In this document: in pieces, positions 1 through 8,894 of the stretch
How the letters are laid out: every line of letters begins with the position of its first letter
How positions within the stretch are numbered: position 1 is the first letter of the stretch
Assembly (NCBI GenBank): GCA_016719485.1
Contig: JADJZB010000015.1
Span: 1-37,346, forward strand
From: Holophagales bacterium
Lineage (GTDB): Bacteria; Acidobacteriota; Thermoanaerobaculia; UBA5066
Reading direction: 5' to 3'
Length of the DNA: 37,346 nucleotides
The notes under the pieces: generated by a model
What the model saw: only the letters and a program-made list of their open reading frames with translations
What the model was told of the DNA's origin: nothing
The model's database searches: none
Made by a program: the position numbers and the translations under genes

Positions 1-1167
1 GATGGACAAGATCTACCAGGAGAACGGCTCGACCGGGCTGAACGCGTCGACGAGCAATGACCGGACGTTCTACATCGTCGGCATTCCGTCCAACAAGGTC
101 GAGCTCTGGGCCTGGCTCGATCCGACCGGCTCGCGAACCCGGTCTTCCGCGAGTTCTACAGCGAGCGCAACGTCATCCTCGAGGAGCGGCGGCAGACCCT
201 CGAGTCGCGCCCCGGCGGGACGGTGAACGAGGCGTTCAACGCGATGACCTGGATGGCGCACCCGTACCACTGGCAGGTCATCGGCCGGCCCGAGCGACAT
301 CGCCCAGGTGACACGCGAGCAGGGCAGCGAGTTCTTCGCCACCTACTACGCCCCGGACAACCTCACGGCGATTCTCGTCGGCGACCTCGACCCCGAGAAG
401 ACGCACGCCCTCATGGAGAAGTACTTCGGCGGATCCCCCGCGAACCCGAAGGGGTCCCGCCGGTCGTGACGCTCGAGCCCGCCCAGCCCGCCGAGCAGCG
501 GATGGTGGCCGAGGTCGAGATGACGCCATCGGTGGAGGCCGACTACAAGGCGGTCCCCGCCGTCCACCGCGACGCCCCGGCGCTGCAGGTCCTCGGCGTC
601 GTCCTCGGCGGAGCGCCGATGACCGGCCGCCCGGCATGGGCGGACCGGCGCGTCCGCCGTCGGCCGCCTCCACCGGGCCCTCGTCCTCGACCAGAAGGCC
701 GCGACCCGCGCCCTCGGCCTACTTTCGCGGGCAGAAGTACGGCGGCCTCTTCACGGTCTCCGCGACGCCGGCCCCGGCAAACGGCCCGGCGAGGTCGAAC
801 CGCTCCTCTACGCCGAGCTCGACAAGGTCGTGAAGGAAGGAATCTCCGACGACGAGCTGGCCCGCGCGAAGAACGCCCTCCGCGTTGCCTTCTACACCCG
901 GCTCGAGAGCAACTCCGGTATCCGCGAGTCTCGCCCAGGCCGAGAGCAGCGGCACGTACCGGGACCTCCTGGGATTCTCCGAAGAAGGTCGAGGCCGTGA
1001 CCCGCGAGGACGTCCAGCGCGTCGCGAAGAAGTACCTCGTGAAGGAGAGCCGCAGCGTTCTCCTGACGACACGCAAGGGCGGGGGCGGCGAGGGGATGCC
1101 GCGGAGGCGACCCGGCGGCCCGCCCCCCGCACCCGCCGCCGCCCCGGTCCCGGAGGTGAAGGGATGA
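1..1167 (+). CDS. M16 family zinc peptidase, 5'-truncated and multiply frameshifted
   Basis: The gene enters from the left edge. Translation starts in frame 2 with the M16 core that follows the HxxEH zinc motif (ENGSTGLNASTSNDRTFY, then PSNKVELWAWL), so the zinc histidines lie outside the window. The third zinc ligand is probably the second Glu of NVILEERRQ. The C-terminal half includes TYYAPDNLTAILVGDLD, GRLHRALVLDQKAATRALG and TREDVQRVAKKYL. To follow the protein one must change frame about eight times, near 120, 290, 430, 610-660, 735, 785, 928 and 983. The protein product would be periplasmic or secreted, as is usual for M16B. The stop overlaps the next gene's ATG (ATGA), so the two are co-translated. 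I read the breaks as assembly errors because residue-level similarity is uninterrupted across them, but true decay cannot be excluded from sequence alone. Confidence 0.8.
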
Positions 1168-2648
1168 ACCGCTTCGTGAACTGCGGCGCACTCCTGCTCG
1201 CCGTCTCGGCGTCCTGCGCCCTCGGGCAGGCGATCCCGGACCGCCCCGAGAAGCTCTCTTACCCCCCTATCGCCTTCCAGGTCCCGAAGGCGAAGGACGC
1301 GAAGGTCGTCCTGAAGAACAGAGTCCCGGCCTACCTCGTCTCCGATCCGACGGGCGTCCCGCTCGTCCGCATCACCGTCTGGTGGCGGGGCGGCGCCTAC
1401 ATGGAGCCGGCCGGCAAGGAAGGCCTCGCGAGCCTCTTCGGCTCGCAGCTCGCCGTCGGCGGGACGCAGAAGAAGGATGCCGCCGCGGTCGAGGACCGCC
1501 TCGAGGCGCTCGCGGCGACGCTCTCGTCGACCTGCGGCCCGACGAGCGGCAGCCTCTACCTCCAGGTGCAGGAGAAGGACCTCGCCGAGGGCGTCGACCT
1601 CCTCATGCAGGCGCTCACGCAGCCCGCGTTTGCACAGGATCGGCTCGACCTCGCGAAGAAGAGTGCCCGCCAGGGCCTCGAGCGGCGCAACGACGCCGTC
1701 ACCTCGATCGCCCAGATCCAGATGCCGTATCTCCTCTTCGGCGAGAAGTTCTTCGCCACGGAGAAGACGACCGCCGCGAGCCTCGACGCGATCACGCGCG
1801 AGGATCTCCTCGCGTTCCACGCCGGGCTCCTCCACCCGGCGAACCTCGCCGTCGCCGTCTCGGGGAAGTTCGAAAAGAAGGCGATGGTCGACCTCCTCAA
1901 CCGGACGGTCGGCGCGATCGCGGCGGGAAAGACCGCGCGCCCGAGCCCGAAGGTGCCCGAGCCCGACTTCGTGCGGGCGCCGGGACTCTACGTCTGCGAC
2001 AAGGACGCCCCGCAGGCGATGCTCCAGTGGGCCTTCCCCGGGATGCGCCGCTCCGACCCCGACTGGTACCCGGCGATGGTGATGAACCACGTCCTCGGCG
2101 GTGGCGGCTTCACGGCGCGCCTCATGAAGAAGATCCGCTCCGACGAGGGCCTCACGTACGGCGTGAGGACGACGCTCGGCGAGGGGCCCCACTGGCGCGG
2201 CGACCTGACCGGCGGCCTCCAGACGAAGAACACCACGGTGGCCTACGCCCTGCGCCTCGCGCTCGCCGAGATGCAGAGGCTGAAGGACGAGGCGCTGACC
2301 GAGGCCGAGCTGGCGTCGGTCAAGGACGGCCTCGTCGAGTCGTTCCCGGCCCAGTGGGCGAGCCGCCAGGCGATCGCGAACCGCTTTGCCGAGGAGCAGC
2401 TGAACGGCTGGCCCGAAGACTGGTGGGTCGACTACCGCGAGAAGGTGAGGGCGGTGACGGCCGAAGACGTCCGAAAGCTGGCGAAGAGGCTCCTCGAGCC
2501 GGAGAAGATGGTCGTCCTCGCGGTCGGCAAGGCCGCCGAGGTCGAGTCGGGTGACCCGGACCACCCGGGCGCCCTGAAGGACGCGGTGAGGCTCCCGCTC
2601 TCCCGGGTGCCGCTCCGCGATCCGCTCACGCTCAAGCCGCTGCCCTGA
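1164..2648 (+). CDS. M16 family peptidase-like protein lacking the zinc motif
   Basis: A 494-residue intact protein with a signal peptide (MNRFVNCGALLLAVSASCALG). It has the two-domain M16 layout: an N-terminal core from about residue 48, and a C-terminal domain with GLYVCDKDAPQAMLQWAFPG and the LGGGGFTARLMKKIRSDEGL motif near residues 311-331. At the position of the catalytic HxxEH it reads GLASLFGS (residues 87-94), so all three motif residues are replaced (Ser, Gly, Ser) and it should not bind zinc. In M16B enzymes an active and an inactive subunit commonly pair, as in mitochondrial processing peptidase, so this is probably the non-catalytic partner of the upstream gene. A strong ribosome site (ggaggtgaaggg) precedes the ATG, which overlaps the upstream stop. 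Confidence 0.92.
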   Translation: MNRFVNCGALLLAVSASCALGQAIPDRPEKLSYPPIAFQVPKAKDAKVVLKNRVPAYLVSDPTGVPLVRITVWWRGGAYMEPAGKEGLASLFGSQLAVGGTQKKDAAAVEDRLEALAATLSSTCGPTSGSLYLQVQEKDLAEGVDLLMQALTQPAFAQDRLDLAKKSARQGLERRNDAVTSIAQIQMPYLLFGEKFFATEKTTAASLDAITREDLLAFHAGLLHPANLAVAVSGKFEKKAMVDLLNRTVGAIAAGKTARPSPKVPEPDFVRAPGLYVCDKDAPQAMLQWAFPGMRRSDPDWYPAMVMNHVLGGGGFTARLMKKIRSDEGLTYGVRTTLGEGPHWRGDLTGGLQTKNTTVAYALRLALAEMQRLKDEALTEAELASVKDGLVESFPAQWASRQAIANRFAEEQLNGWPEDWWVDYREKVRAVTAEDVRKLAKRLLEPEKMVVLAVGKAAEVESGDPDHPGALKDAVRLPLSRVPLRDPLTLKPLP

Positions 2649-2668
2649 CGGCCCGACCCGGCTCCCCT

Positions 2669-3476
2669 CTACTTCGGCGGCGGGAGCTTGGACCAGTCGA
2701 TCTGCGAGCCCCAGGCGCTGTGCGGGATCATGAAGACGGCGAGCGTCACGAGCGCCGCGACGCCGACGGCGACGCGGGCGTCGCGGCCCCCGCGGGCGCG
2801 GAACGCCGCGAACGCCCACGCGAGGACGGCGACGGCGGTCTTGTTGTCGGTCATGTCGCCGCCGAAGGGCCAGCCGGTCCAGTAGGCGTCGAAGGCCTGC
2901 TTCTGGACGAGCGGCCCGAGAGAAGAGGCCGCCGAACGTGAGGAGCGCCACGACGACGAGCGAGATCCGGAAGAGCTTTCGTTCGCCGCGGAGGGCGAAG
3001 AGGCCGGCCGCGTTCGCGACGAGCATCCCGGTGAACATCGCAAAGACGTGCGGGACGATGACGACGTTGGAGACCGCGCCCTTGAAGCGGGCGATCGCCG
3101 GGCGCTGGGGGAAGAGGGCGAATTGCCCTTCGCGCTCGAGCCGGACCTGGTACTCGACCTTGCCGGCGGGTGGCTGGTGCGGCAGGGCCGTTCTGAGCGT
3201 CTCGCCCTCGCGGACCATCGGCAGCGCCGCGAACGCGTCGTTCGTCGGGTAGCGCCGCCACGCCACGCTTCCGGTGACCTTCGGGTCCGGAGCCTTCACG
3301 GTGACGGCGAGGTCTCCCGCTCCCGCCCAGGAACGGAGCAGCCGGAGCTTCACGTCCGACTCCCCGAGCATCACGGTGCCGCGGGCGGGCCGCGTTGGCC
3401 CGGTGAGCCGCTGGTAGATGGCTGAGGAGAGGGTGACGAGGAGGGCGAAGAGCCAGATGCCGACACGTCTGCGCAT
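2669..3476 (-). CDS. conserved membrane protein of unknown function (one frameshift)
   Basis: About 268 residues when a frameshift near 2918 is bridged. One membrane segment lies near residues 5-20. A soluble stretch of about 120 residues follows that looks beta-rich and extracytoplasmic (for example EYQVRLEREGQFALF). Four more hydrophobic segments come next: VIVPHVFAMFTGMLVANAAG, ISLVVVALLTFGGLF, TAVAVLAWAFAAF and VAVGVAALVTLAVFMIP. The C-terminus is HSAWGSQIDWSKLPPPK. The change of frame falls between GGLFS and LGPLVQKQAFDAYW, in the middle of continuous hydrophobic sequence. I do not recognise the family. It is divergent from the rhodanese gene, with 41 bases between the two starts, so they probably share a promoter region. 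Confidence 0.65.
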
Positions 3477-3517
3477 GCGGGGCGGAGGATAGCCCGGCTG
3501 CTGGCATCATCCGAGGC

Positions 3518-4429
3518 ATGAGGTTCTCGCCGCGCGCCTCCCGCCTCCTCATCGTCCTTCTCCTCGTCGCCTCGGCCGCCGCCCTCGCCCCGTCTTCCCT
3601 CGCGGCCGAAACGACGAAGGCCCCTTCGGCCCCGGCCGTCGTCTCGGGCGAGTGGTTATCGGCAGCCCTGGGATCGAAGGACCTCGTCCTCCTCGACGCC
3701 CGGCCGATGCGCGACTTCCTCGCCGCGCACCTGCAGGGAGCGCAGAGCGTCGCGGTCGAGAACCTCCGCTCCACGTCGGGCGGCGTCCCCGCCACGACAT
3801 ACCCGCCCGAGGTCCTCGGCGTCGTCTTCGCCCGCGCCGGGGTGACCTCCGGGTCACACGTCGTCGTCTACGGCGCAGAGAGCGACAACGACGCGACGTA
3901 CGTCGCCACGGCCGCCCTGATCGCCGGAGCCCGGAAAGTCTCCGTCCTGGACGGCGGCTTCTCGCGCTGGACGGCCGAGGCCCGCGCGACGACGAAGGAC
4001 CGTTCGCTCATCCCTGTCGCAAAGCCGACCCTCCCGGGCGATACCTCGTTCCTCGTCCCGATCGACGACGTGAAGAAGCGCATCGGCGACGAGAGAACCG
4101 TCTTCTTGGACGTGCGGCCCGAGGAGCAGTGGGCGGCAGGGCGCATTCCGGGGGCGAGGAACCGCTTCTGGAAGAAGGACGTCGACGGCGGCTCGTTCCG
4201 CCCCGAGGCCGCGACCCGCGCGGAGCTCGAAGAGGCCGGCGTCTCCTGGGAGAGGCCCGTCGTCGTCTACTGCAACAGCGGCCACCAGGCCTCGGAGACC
4301 TTCTACACGCTGAGATTCCGGCTCGGCCATCCCGACGTGCGGCTCTACCAGGGTTCCTGGCTCGAGTGGTCGATGACGCCCGGAGCGCCGAGAGAATCGT
4401 CCGCCCCCGCGGAGCCTGCGGCGAAGTGA
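3518..4429 (+). CDS. secreted tandem-domain rhodanese (sulfurtransferase)
   Basis: A 303-residue protein with a signal peptide (RLLIVLLLVASAAALAPSSLAA) and two rhodanese domains, roughly residues 43-155 and 180-290. Only the second keeps the active-site cysteine: VVVYCNSGHQAS, Cys at residue 252. The matching loop of the first is VVVYGAES, so that domain is inactive, the usual arrangement in thiosulfate/3-mercaptopyruvate sulfurtransferases. It should act in the periplasm, moving sulfane sulfur from a donor such as thiosulfate to an acceptor. The stop codon overlaps the GTG start of the TauE/SafE exporter (gtga), so the two are translationally coupled and probably work together in handling reduced sulfur. 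The true substrate is not visible from sequence. Confidence 0.93.
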   Translation: MRFSPRASRLLIVLLLVASAAALAPSSLAAETTKAPSAPAVVSGEWLSAALGSKDLVLLDARPMRDFLAAHLQGAQSVAVENLRSTSGGVPATTYPPEVLGVVFARAGVTSGSHVVVYGAESDNDATYVATAALIAGARKVSVLDGGFSRWTAEARATTKDRSLIPVAKPTLPGDTSFLVPIDDVKKRIGDERTVFLDVRPEEQWAAGRIPGARNRFWKKDVDGGSFRPEAATRAELEEAGVSWERPVVVYCNSGHQASETFYTLRFRLGHPDVRLYQGSWLEWSMTPGAPRESSAPAEPAAK

Positions 4430-5199
4430 CGGCCGGCGAGATCGCCGCGCTCCTCGCCTCCTCGGCCGGCGCGGGGGTCATGAACGCCCTCGCAGGGGGC
4501 GGGACGATCCTCACGTTCCCGACGCTCATCCTCCTCGGGGTACCGGCGATCCAGGCGAACGCCACGTCGACGATCGCGCTCCTCCCCGGGGCGGCCGCGA
4601 GCCTCGCCGGCTACCGGCGCGAGGTGGCGACGCACCGCGCCTGGCTGAAGACGCTCTTCCTCCCGAGCCTCGTCGGCGGCGGCATCGGGTCGGTTCTCCT
4701 CCTGAAAACTCCCGAGAAGCTCTTCGCGAGCCTCGCGCCGTTCCTCGTCCTCTTCGCGACGCTCCTCTTCATGCTCCAGATCGTCCTCTCGAAGAGGAAG
4801 GGCGACGTCGAGGCGCACGCGCCAGACGGGCCCACGACGGCCCGTTGGGGCATGGCGACGCTGGCCCAGCTCGCCGTCGCGGTCTACGGCGGCTACTTCG
4901 GCGCAGGCATCGGCATCCTGATGCTCGTCGTCCTCGGCTTCCTGGGCCTCACCGACATCCACGCGATGAACGGGCTGAAGAACTTCTTCGGCATCACGAT
5001 CAACGTCGTCGCGGCGGCGTGGTTCGTCCTGCACGGCGCCGTCCTCTGGCCCATCGCGCTCGTGATGATCGGGGGAGCGACGGTCGGCGGCTACGCCGGG
5101 GCGCGCTTCGCCCGGCGCATCGGCAAGGAGAAGGCGCGCGCGGCCGTCGTCGTCATCGGCCTCGGCGTCACCGCCGTCCTCCTGCTCCAGCGGAGCTGA
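4426..5199 (+). CDS. sulfite exporter TauE/SafE family protein
   Basis: A 257-residue multi-pass membrane protein. The GTG start at 4426 was chosen because it overlaps the rhodanese stop and gives the family's normal N-terminus (SSAGAGVMNALAGGGTILTF). The family hallmarks are the glycine-rich repeats at the start of each half: MNALAGGGTILTFPTL near residue 19, and VAVYGGYFGAGIGILMLVVL near residue 150. NGLKNFFGITINVVAA follows the second. Members carry sulfite, sulfoacetate or other organosulfur anions across the inner membrane. Next to a periplasmic rhodanese, export or import of a sulfur anion is the natural reading. Its last 32 bases overlap the 3' end of the convergent kinase gene. Confidence 0.93.
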   Translation: MTAGEIAALLASSAGAGVMNALAGGGTILTFPTLILLGVPAIQANATSTIALLPGAAASLAGYRREVATHRAWLKTLFLPSLVGGGIGSVLLLKTPEKLFASLAPFLVLFATLLFMLQIVLSKRKGDVEAHAPDGPTTARWGMATLAQLAVAVYGGYFGAGIGILMLVVLGFLGLTDIHAMNGLKNFFGITINVVAAAWFVLHGAVLWPIALVMIGGATVGGYAGARFARRIGKEKARAAVVVIGLGVTAVLLLQRS

Positions 5200-7870
5200 C
5201 GCCGAGCGCCCCGGCCCGTTCCTCTACGAGGCCGAGGTGGGCACGGACGCCGGTGTCGGACACGGCGAGCGTCCTCGCGCCGGACAGCGCCTCGGCGGCC
5301 AGCTCCCTCGCCTCGGCCTTCCGTCCGAGGCCGGCGAGGAGCTCGGCGCTGAGCGAGGCGAAGAGCGGCGCGACGTCGAGGGCCTCCCTGCCGACGCGCT
5401 GGGCGTCGGCGAGGAGCGTCGCCGGTTCCTCGCCGCGGGCGCGCCGGACCTCAAGGCTCCAGTAGCGGAAGAGCCCGATCGAGACCTGATTCGGCTCGAA
5501 GCGCGCCGGACGCCGGCCGGTACGCCAGGCGATCCAGGACCTGAGCGGCGCGGTGTCGAAACCCCGGTCGGGATAGGCCGCGTCGAACCGGTCGACCTCG
5601 GCCGCGGCCTCGTCCCACCGGCGCGCCTCGCCGAGAGCGAGGACCTCTCCGACGATCAGCTCGCGGGGGTCGGCCCCGAGCCGGACGCGGTCCCCTTTTC
5701 CCGAGAGGCCGCGGCGATACCAGTCGATGGCCCGGCCGAGATCTCCATGGAGGTGGAACGCGCGGCCCGCTTCCACGGCGATCGGTGCCTGCTCCTCCGT
5801 CCGCCCGTAAGCGGACACCCAGGCCGCATCCGCCGCAGCGCTCCGGCCGGCGTCGAGGAGCGCCACGGCCCGGGCCCGGGCAGTCCACTGGGTAAGCGGG
5901 GCGTCGCCGGCCTCCCGAGCGCGTTCCCACGCCAGCTCCACTTCAGACAAGGCCTCTTGCGTCCGGCCGCCGCCCCGAAGCCGGGCGGCCTCTCGCAGGT
6001 GCACATACGCCTCTTCCCGGGCCAGCGCGCGCCTTTCTGATTCCCCGGCCGCACGGGGACCACGAGGGAATCCGTCGAGAGCGAGCTCGATCTGTCTCGG
6101 TCCATACGCCCCGACCTTAAGGGACGCTCTCGCCGCCTCGACCGCGGGGCCGACGCTTCCGTCGAAGACCGCACTGGGGACGAGGGCGTACCAGGCCAGG
6201 AGCGGGGCCCGGTCGCCCCAGGACGGGCGGTCCGGCGATTCTGCAGAAGGCAGGCTGGCGTCGCGACCGACCGCTCCGTCGTCCCGCGGGACCTTCAGCG
6301 CCGCGACCGAGCCGGAGAAGCCCATCCGGTTGTTGAACCCGGCGAGGATCAGCTCCTTCCGGCCGTCTGCGTCGACGTCGGCCGCGGCCCCGGCGTAGTG
6401 ATGCCCGGAACCGTAGAACGCGACGACGACCCGCCGGCGTTTCAGGTCGCAGACGTAGGTCGCGCCGGGATAGAGCGGGCTGTGACACAGGCTCACGGCC
6501 ACCTCGTCGACGCCATCTCCCTCCACGTCGAACGGGAAGAGCGCGCCCGCGACGAAGGTGTTCGAGAACGTCGGGAAAGCAGCGGGGCCAAAGGCCGCGG
6601 TGACGGGCTCGGGGAGAGGCATCTCGGCCACGACCCGTCCGGTGAGCGGATGGAGGAGCTCGAGGACCTTCCTCGGCTCGTCGAGGCCGCCTCTCACGGC
6701 CACGGCTCCCGTCCGCCCGTCCCCCAGCCGGACGAGGTTGACCTGACGCCCCGCCTCCACGCCCGCGCGCCGCCAGAGCAGGCGTCCCTCGCCGTCGAGT
6801 GCCTGGATTCCCCCCGCGCCGTCCGGAACGAGGCGTGACAGCTGCGGCCGATTCCACGGGAAGACCGGGAGGAACGCCAGCACGAGGACGATCGCCAGAA
6901 GTGCAGCCGACATGCCGATCGCGAGGGGCCGTCGCAGCCGGCGCGGAGCCCTCCGCGCCTTCCGGGCCCCGAGGTCGGCGAGGACGTCGGCGGCCGTGGC
7001 GTAGCGCCTCTCGCGGTCCTTCGCGAGGAGGCGCGTGACGATGCCTGCGAGCCAGGAGGGCGCCTGCGGCCGGAGCTTCCTGACATCAGGTGGCTCCTGG
7101 CGGATGTGCGCCACGATCGTCCCGATGGCCGAGTCGCCGCGCAGCGGCACCTTCCCCGCGAGCATCTCGAAGAGGACGACCCCGAACGAGTAGAGGTCGC
7201 TCCGCGCGTCGAGGAGGTCGCCGAGCGCCTGCTCCGGAGAGAGGTACTCGACGGTCCCGACGAGCCCCTCGGTCTCCGTAACGCGGGTCTCGGTACCTTC
7301 CCAGTGCCGGGCGAGGCCGAAATCGGCGAGCTTCACTTCTCCCGACGCCGACAGGAGGATGTTCCCCGGCTTCACGTCGCGGTGAACGATGCCCAGCGCG
7401 TGCAGGTCGGCGAGCGCGTGCAGCACCGCGACGCCGATCTGGGTCGCGCGCTCCGGCGGGAGCGGGCCGCGGGCGAGAAGCTCACGGAGCGATTCCCCGT
7501 CGACGAGCTCCATCGTCAGGAACACCGTGTCGCCCGACTGGCCGATGTCGAAGACCCTCACGAGACGGCATCCCGCGGCGTCGCGCGCGATGGCCACCTC
7601 GCGCCGGAAGCGCTTGAGCGCGGCCTCCGACGTCCGGTCGGTCCGGAGGACCTTCAGCGCGACGCGCCGCTTCAGCTCGCGGTCGAACGCCTCGTAAACG
7701 ACCGCCGAGCCGCCCATGCCGAGGACGCCGCGCACCTCGTAGCGCCGACCGATCTCGGTGCCGGGAGCGAAGAGGCGCACGGACGGCACGGTGATCTCAC
7801 CGGTTTCCGTCGCGGCGTCGCCCGGATCGGGTCGCTCGTCTTCCACCGTCCCGGATCTCTCCTGCCGCAA
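5168..7870 (-). CDS. membrane-anchored Ser/Thr protein kinase with FG-GAP-like and helical-repeat C-terminal region
   Basis: A 900-residue protein. A disordered acidic N-terminus is followed by a kinase domain, residues 44-300: glycine loop GVLGMGGSAVVYEA, Lys73, Glu91, HRDVKPGN with Asp165 and Asn170, DFG 183-185, and GTVEYLSPEQ. All catalytic residues are present. A basic stretch and one membrane helix (about 317-337, IGMSAALLAIVLVLAFLPVF) come next. The putative extracytoplasmic part starts with a beta-propeller-like region holding FG-GAP-type calcium loops (DVEGDGVDEVAV, DVDADGRKELIL), followed by about 300 residues of Ala-rich helices resembling TPRs. The family is PknB-like and phosphorylates Ser/Thr of cytoplasmic targets in response to an outside signal. 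The ligand is unknown. It converges on TauE with a 32-base overlap. Confidence 0.93.
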   Translation of the reverse strand: MRQERSGTVEDERPDPGDAATETGEITVPSVRLFAPGTEIGRRYEVRGVLGMGGSAVVYEAFDRELKRRVALKVLRTDRTSEAALKRFRREVAIARDAAGCRLVRVFDIGQSGDTVFLTMELVDGESLRELLARGPLPPERATQIGVAVLHALADLHALGIVHRDVKPGNILLSASGEVKLADFGLARHWEGTETRVTETEGLVGTVEYLSPEQALGDLLDARSDLYSFGVVLFEMLAGKVPLRGDSAIGTIVAHIRQEPPDVRKLRPQAPSWLAGIVTRLLAKDRERRYATAADVLADLGARKARRAPRRLRRPLAIGMSAALLAIVLVLAFLPVFPWNRPQLSRLVPDGAGGIQALDGEGRLLWRRAGVEAGRQVNLVRLGDGRTGAVAVRGGLDEPRKVLELLHPLTGRVVAEMPLPEPVTAAFGPAAFPTFSNTFVAGALFPFDVEGDGVDEVAVSLCHSPLYPGATYVCDLKRRRVVVAFYGSGHHYAGAAADVDADGRKELILAGFNNRMGFSGSVAALKVPRDDGAVGRDASLPSAESPDRPSWGDRAPLLAWYALVPSAVFDGSVGPAVEAARASLKVGAYGPRQIELALDGFPRGPRAAGESERRALAREEAYVHLREAARLRGGGRTQEALSEVELAWERAREAGDAPLTQWTARARAVALLDAGRSAAADAAWVSAYGRTEEQAPIAVEAGRAFHLHGDLGRAIDWYRRGLSGKGDRVRLGADPRELIVGEVLALGEARRWDEAAAEVDRFDAAYPDRGFDTAPLRSWIAWRTGRRPARFEPNQVSIGLFRYWSLEVRRARGEEPATLLADAQRVGREALDVAPLFASLSAELLAGLGRKAEARELAAEALSGARTLAVSDTGVRAHLGLVEERAGALGVSSAGAGGRR

Positions 7871-8017
7871 ATCATAGGCGCGGCGCCGGCGGGACGGGGC
7901 GTCAGAACAGGAAGTCCGTCGAGAGGAAGCTCGAACTGCGGTTCCTGAGAACGTCGTTCAGGATATGGGTGCTCGCAGACGTCTGCCGGGCGGCGAGATC
8001 GAGGGATTCCGGCGCAC

Positions 8018-8785
8018 CTACCTCCGCGCCAGGACGACCGTGTCAGGCGACGTGGCGGCATCCCACGCTTCACGCTTCATCCCGCCGAAGACCTCCTCGA
8101 CCCGGAAGCCGGCCGCCTCGAGCGCGGCCTCCAGCTCCACCCGCCGCCACCCCTTCAGGACGACGTTCTTCCCCGTGACGACCTCCACCGGCGGCTCCTC
8201 GCCGGGGCGCCAGCTCAGCGTGGTCGGGTTGAAGAGGACGGTGCCGTCGGGGCGTGGGTCCATGAGGCGCAGGAAGACGACCCGCTCGGCGTCGTCCTCG
8301 CGGACGTTCAGCGGGAGACTCGTGATGCGCTGGTCGAGGATCCGGTCGTAGTTGAGGATCTGAAGGAGGACCGGCGCGCCAGGATGGAGGAGGCCGGCGA
8401 GGTCCGCGAGGAACCGGACCATCTCCACCGGGAAGAGGTGCGGCAGACCGTTGCCGAGCGCGATCGCCCCGCCGAAGGGGCCCGTCACGGCCGCAGCCAG
8501 CTCCGCGAGGTCTCCCTTCACGAACGCCGGTCCCGGCCCCGCCTCGCGCGCCTGGGCGAGCTGAGCCTCGGAGGCGTCGACGCCCGTCACCTCGAAGCCC
8601 TCCTCCGAGAGGAACCGTGCGTGTTCCCCCGTCCCGCAGCCGAGGTCGAGGATGCGCCTCGAAGGCGCGCCGCCGAGGACCTCCCCGAGGAACGGCGCCT
8701 CGCGCTGGATCCGTGCGGGCCAGGCGATGAGGCGGCGGTAGGACAGGCGGGAGTAGGGGTCGTTCGCGTCGGGAGTGTCGGACAT
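8018..8785 (-). CDS. class I SAM-dependent methyltransferase
   Basis: A 255-residue protein with a Rossmann-like methyltransferase fold. Motif I is ILDLGCGTGEHARFL (about residues 45-59), the acidic residue that binds the ribose is in VTGVDAS, and the strand-4 region is GGAIALGNGLPHLFP. The C-terminal part (LNYDRILDQR, WRRVELEAALEAAGF, VEEVFGGMKREAWD) matches the general small-molecule methyltransferase pattern. The substrate is not predictable. It lies upstream of the kinase on the same strand, separated by 147 bases with no obvious conserved element, so co-transcription is possible but not shown. Confidence 0.88.
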   Translation of the reverse strand: MSDTPDANDPYSRLSYRRLIAWPARIQREAPFLGEVLGGAPSRRILDLGCGTGEHARFLSEEGFEVTGVDASEAQLAQAREAGPGPAFVKGDLAELAAAVTGPFGGAIALGNGLPHLFPVEMVRFLADLAGLLHPGAPVLLQILNYDRILDQRITSLPLNVREDDAERVVFLRLMDPRPDGTVLFNPTTLSWRPGEEPPVEVVTGKNVVLKGWRRVELEAALEAAGFRVEEVFGGMKREAWDAATSPDTVVLARR

Positions 8786-8818
8786 GCGCGAAGTCTCGCA
8801 CCGCCGCCCCGAAATGGC

Positions 8819-8842
8819 GCGGCCGGGGTCGCCCCCGGCCGC
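8819..8842 (-). terminator. candidate terminator after the mdh-sdhCAB operon
   Basis: A perfect 10-base inverted repeat (gcggccgggg / ccccggccgc) with a 4-base loop lies 53 bases beyond the sdhB stop, in the 109-base gap before the methyltransferase start. Read on the minus strand it is followed by a short T-containing stretch (gccatttc). The stem is very stable but the U-tract is weak, so function is inferred. Confidence 0.5.
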
Positions 8843-8894
8843 CCAGGACTTCCGTTTCAGGAGCGCGGGGCCCCCCGTGCGCCCCGCCCGTGGA

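Noticed and set aside
543..2668. Very long minus-strand open frame continuing past the small membrane protein
   Set aside because: Beyond about 2900 it is Arg/Glu/Gly-rich low-complexity sequence antisense to the intact M16 gene; only the first part (2900-3476) is real protein.
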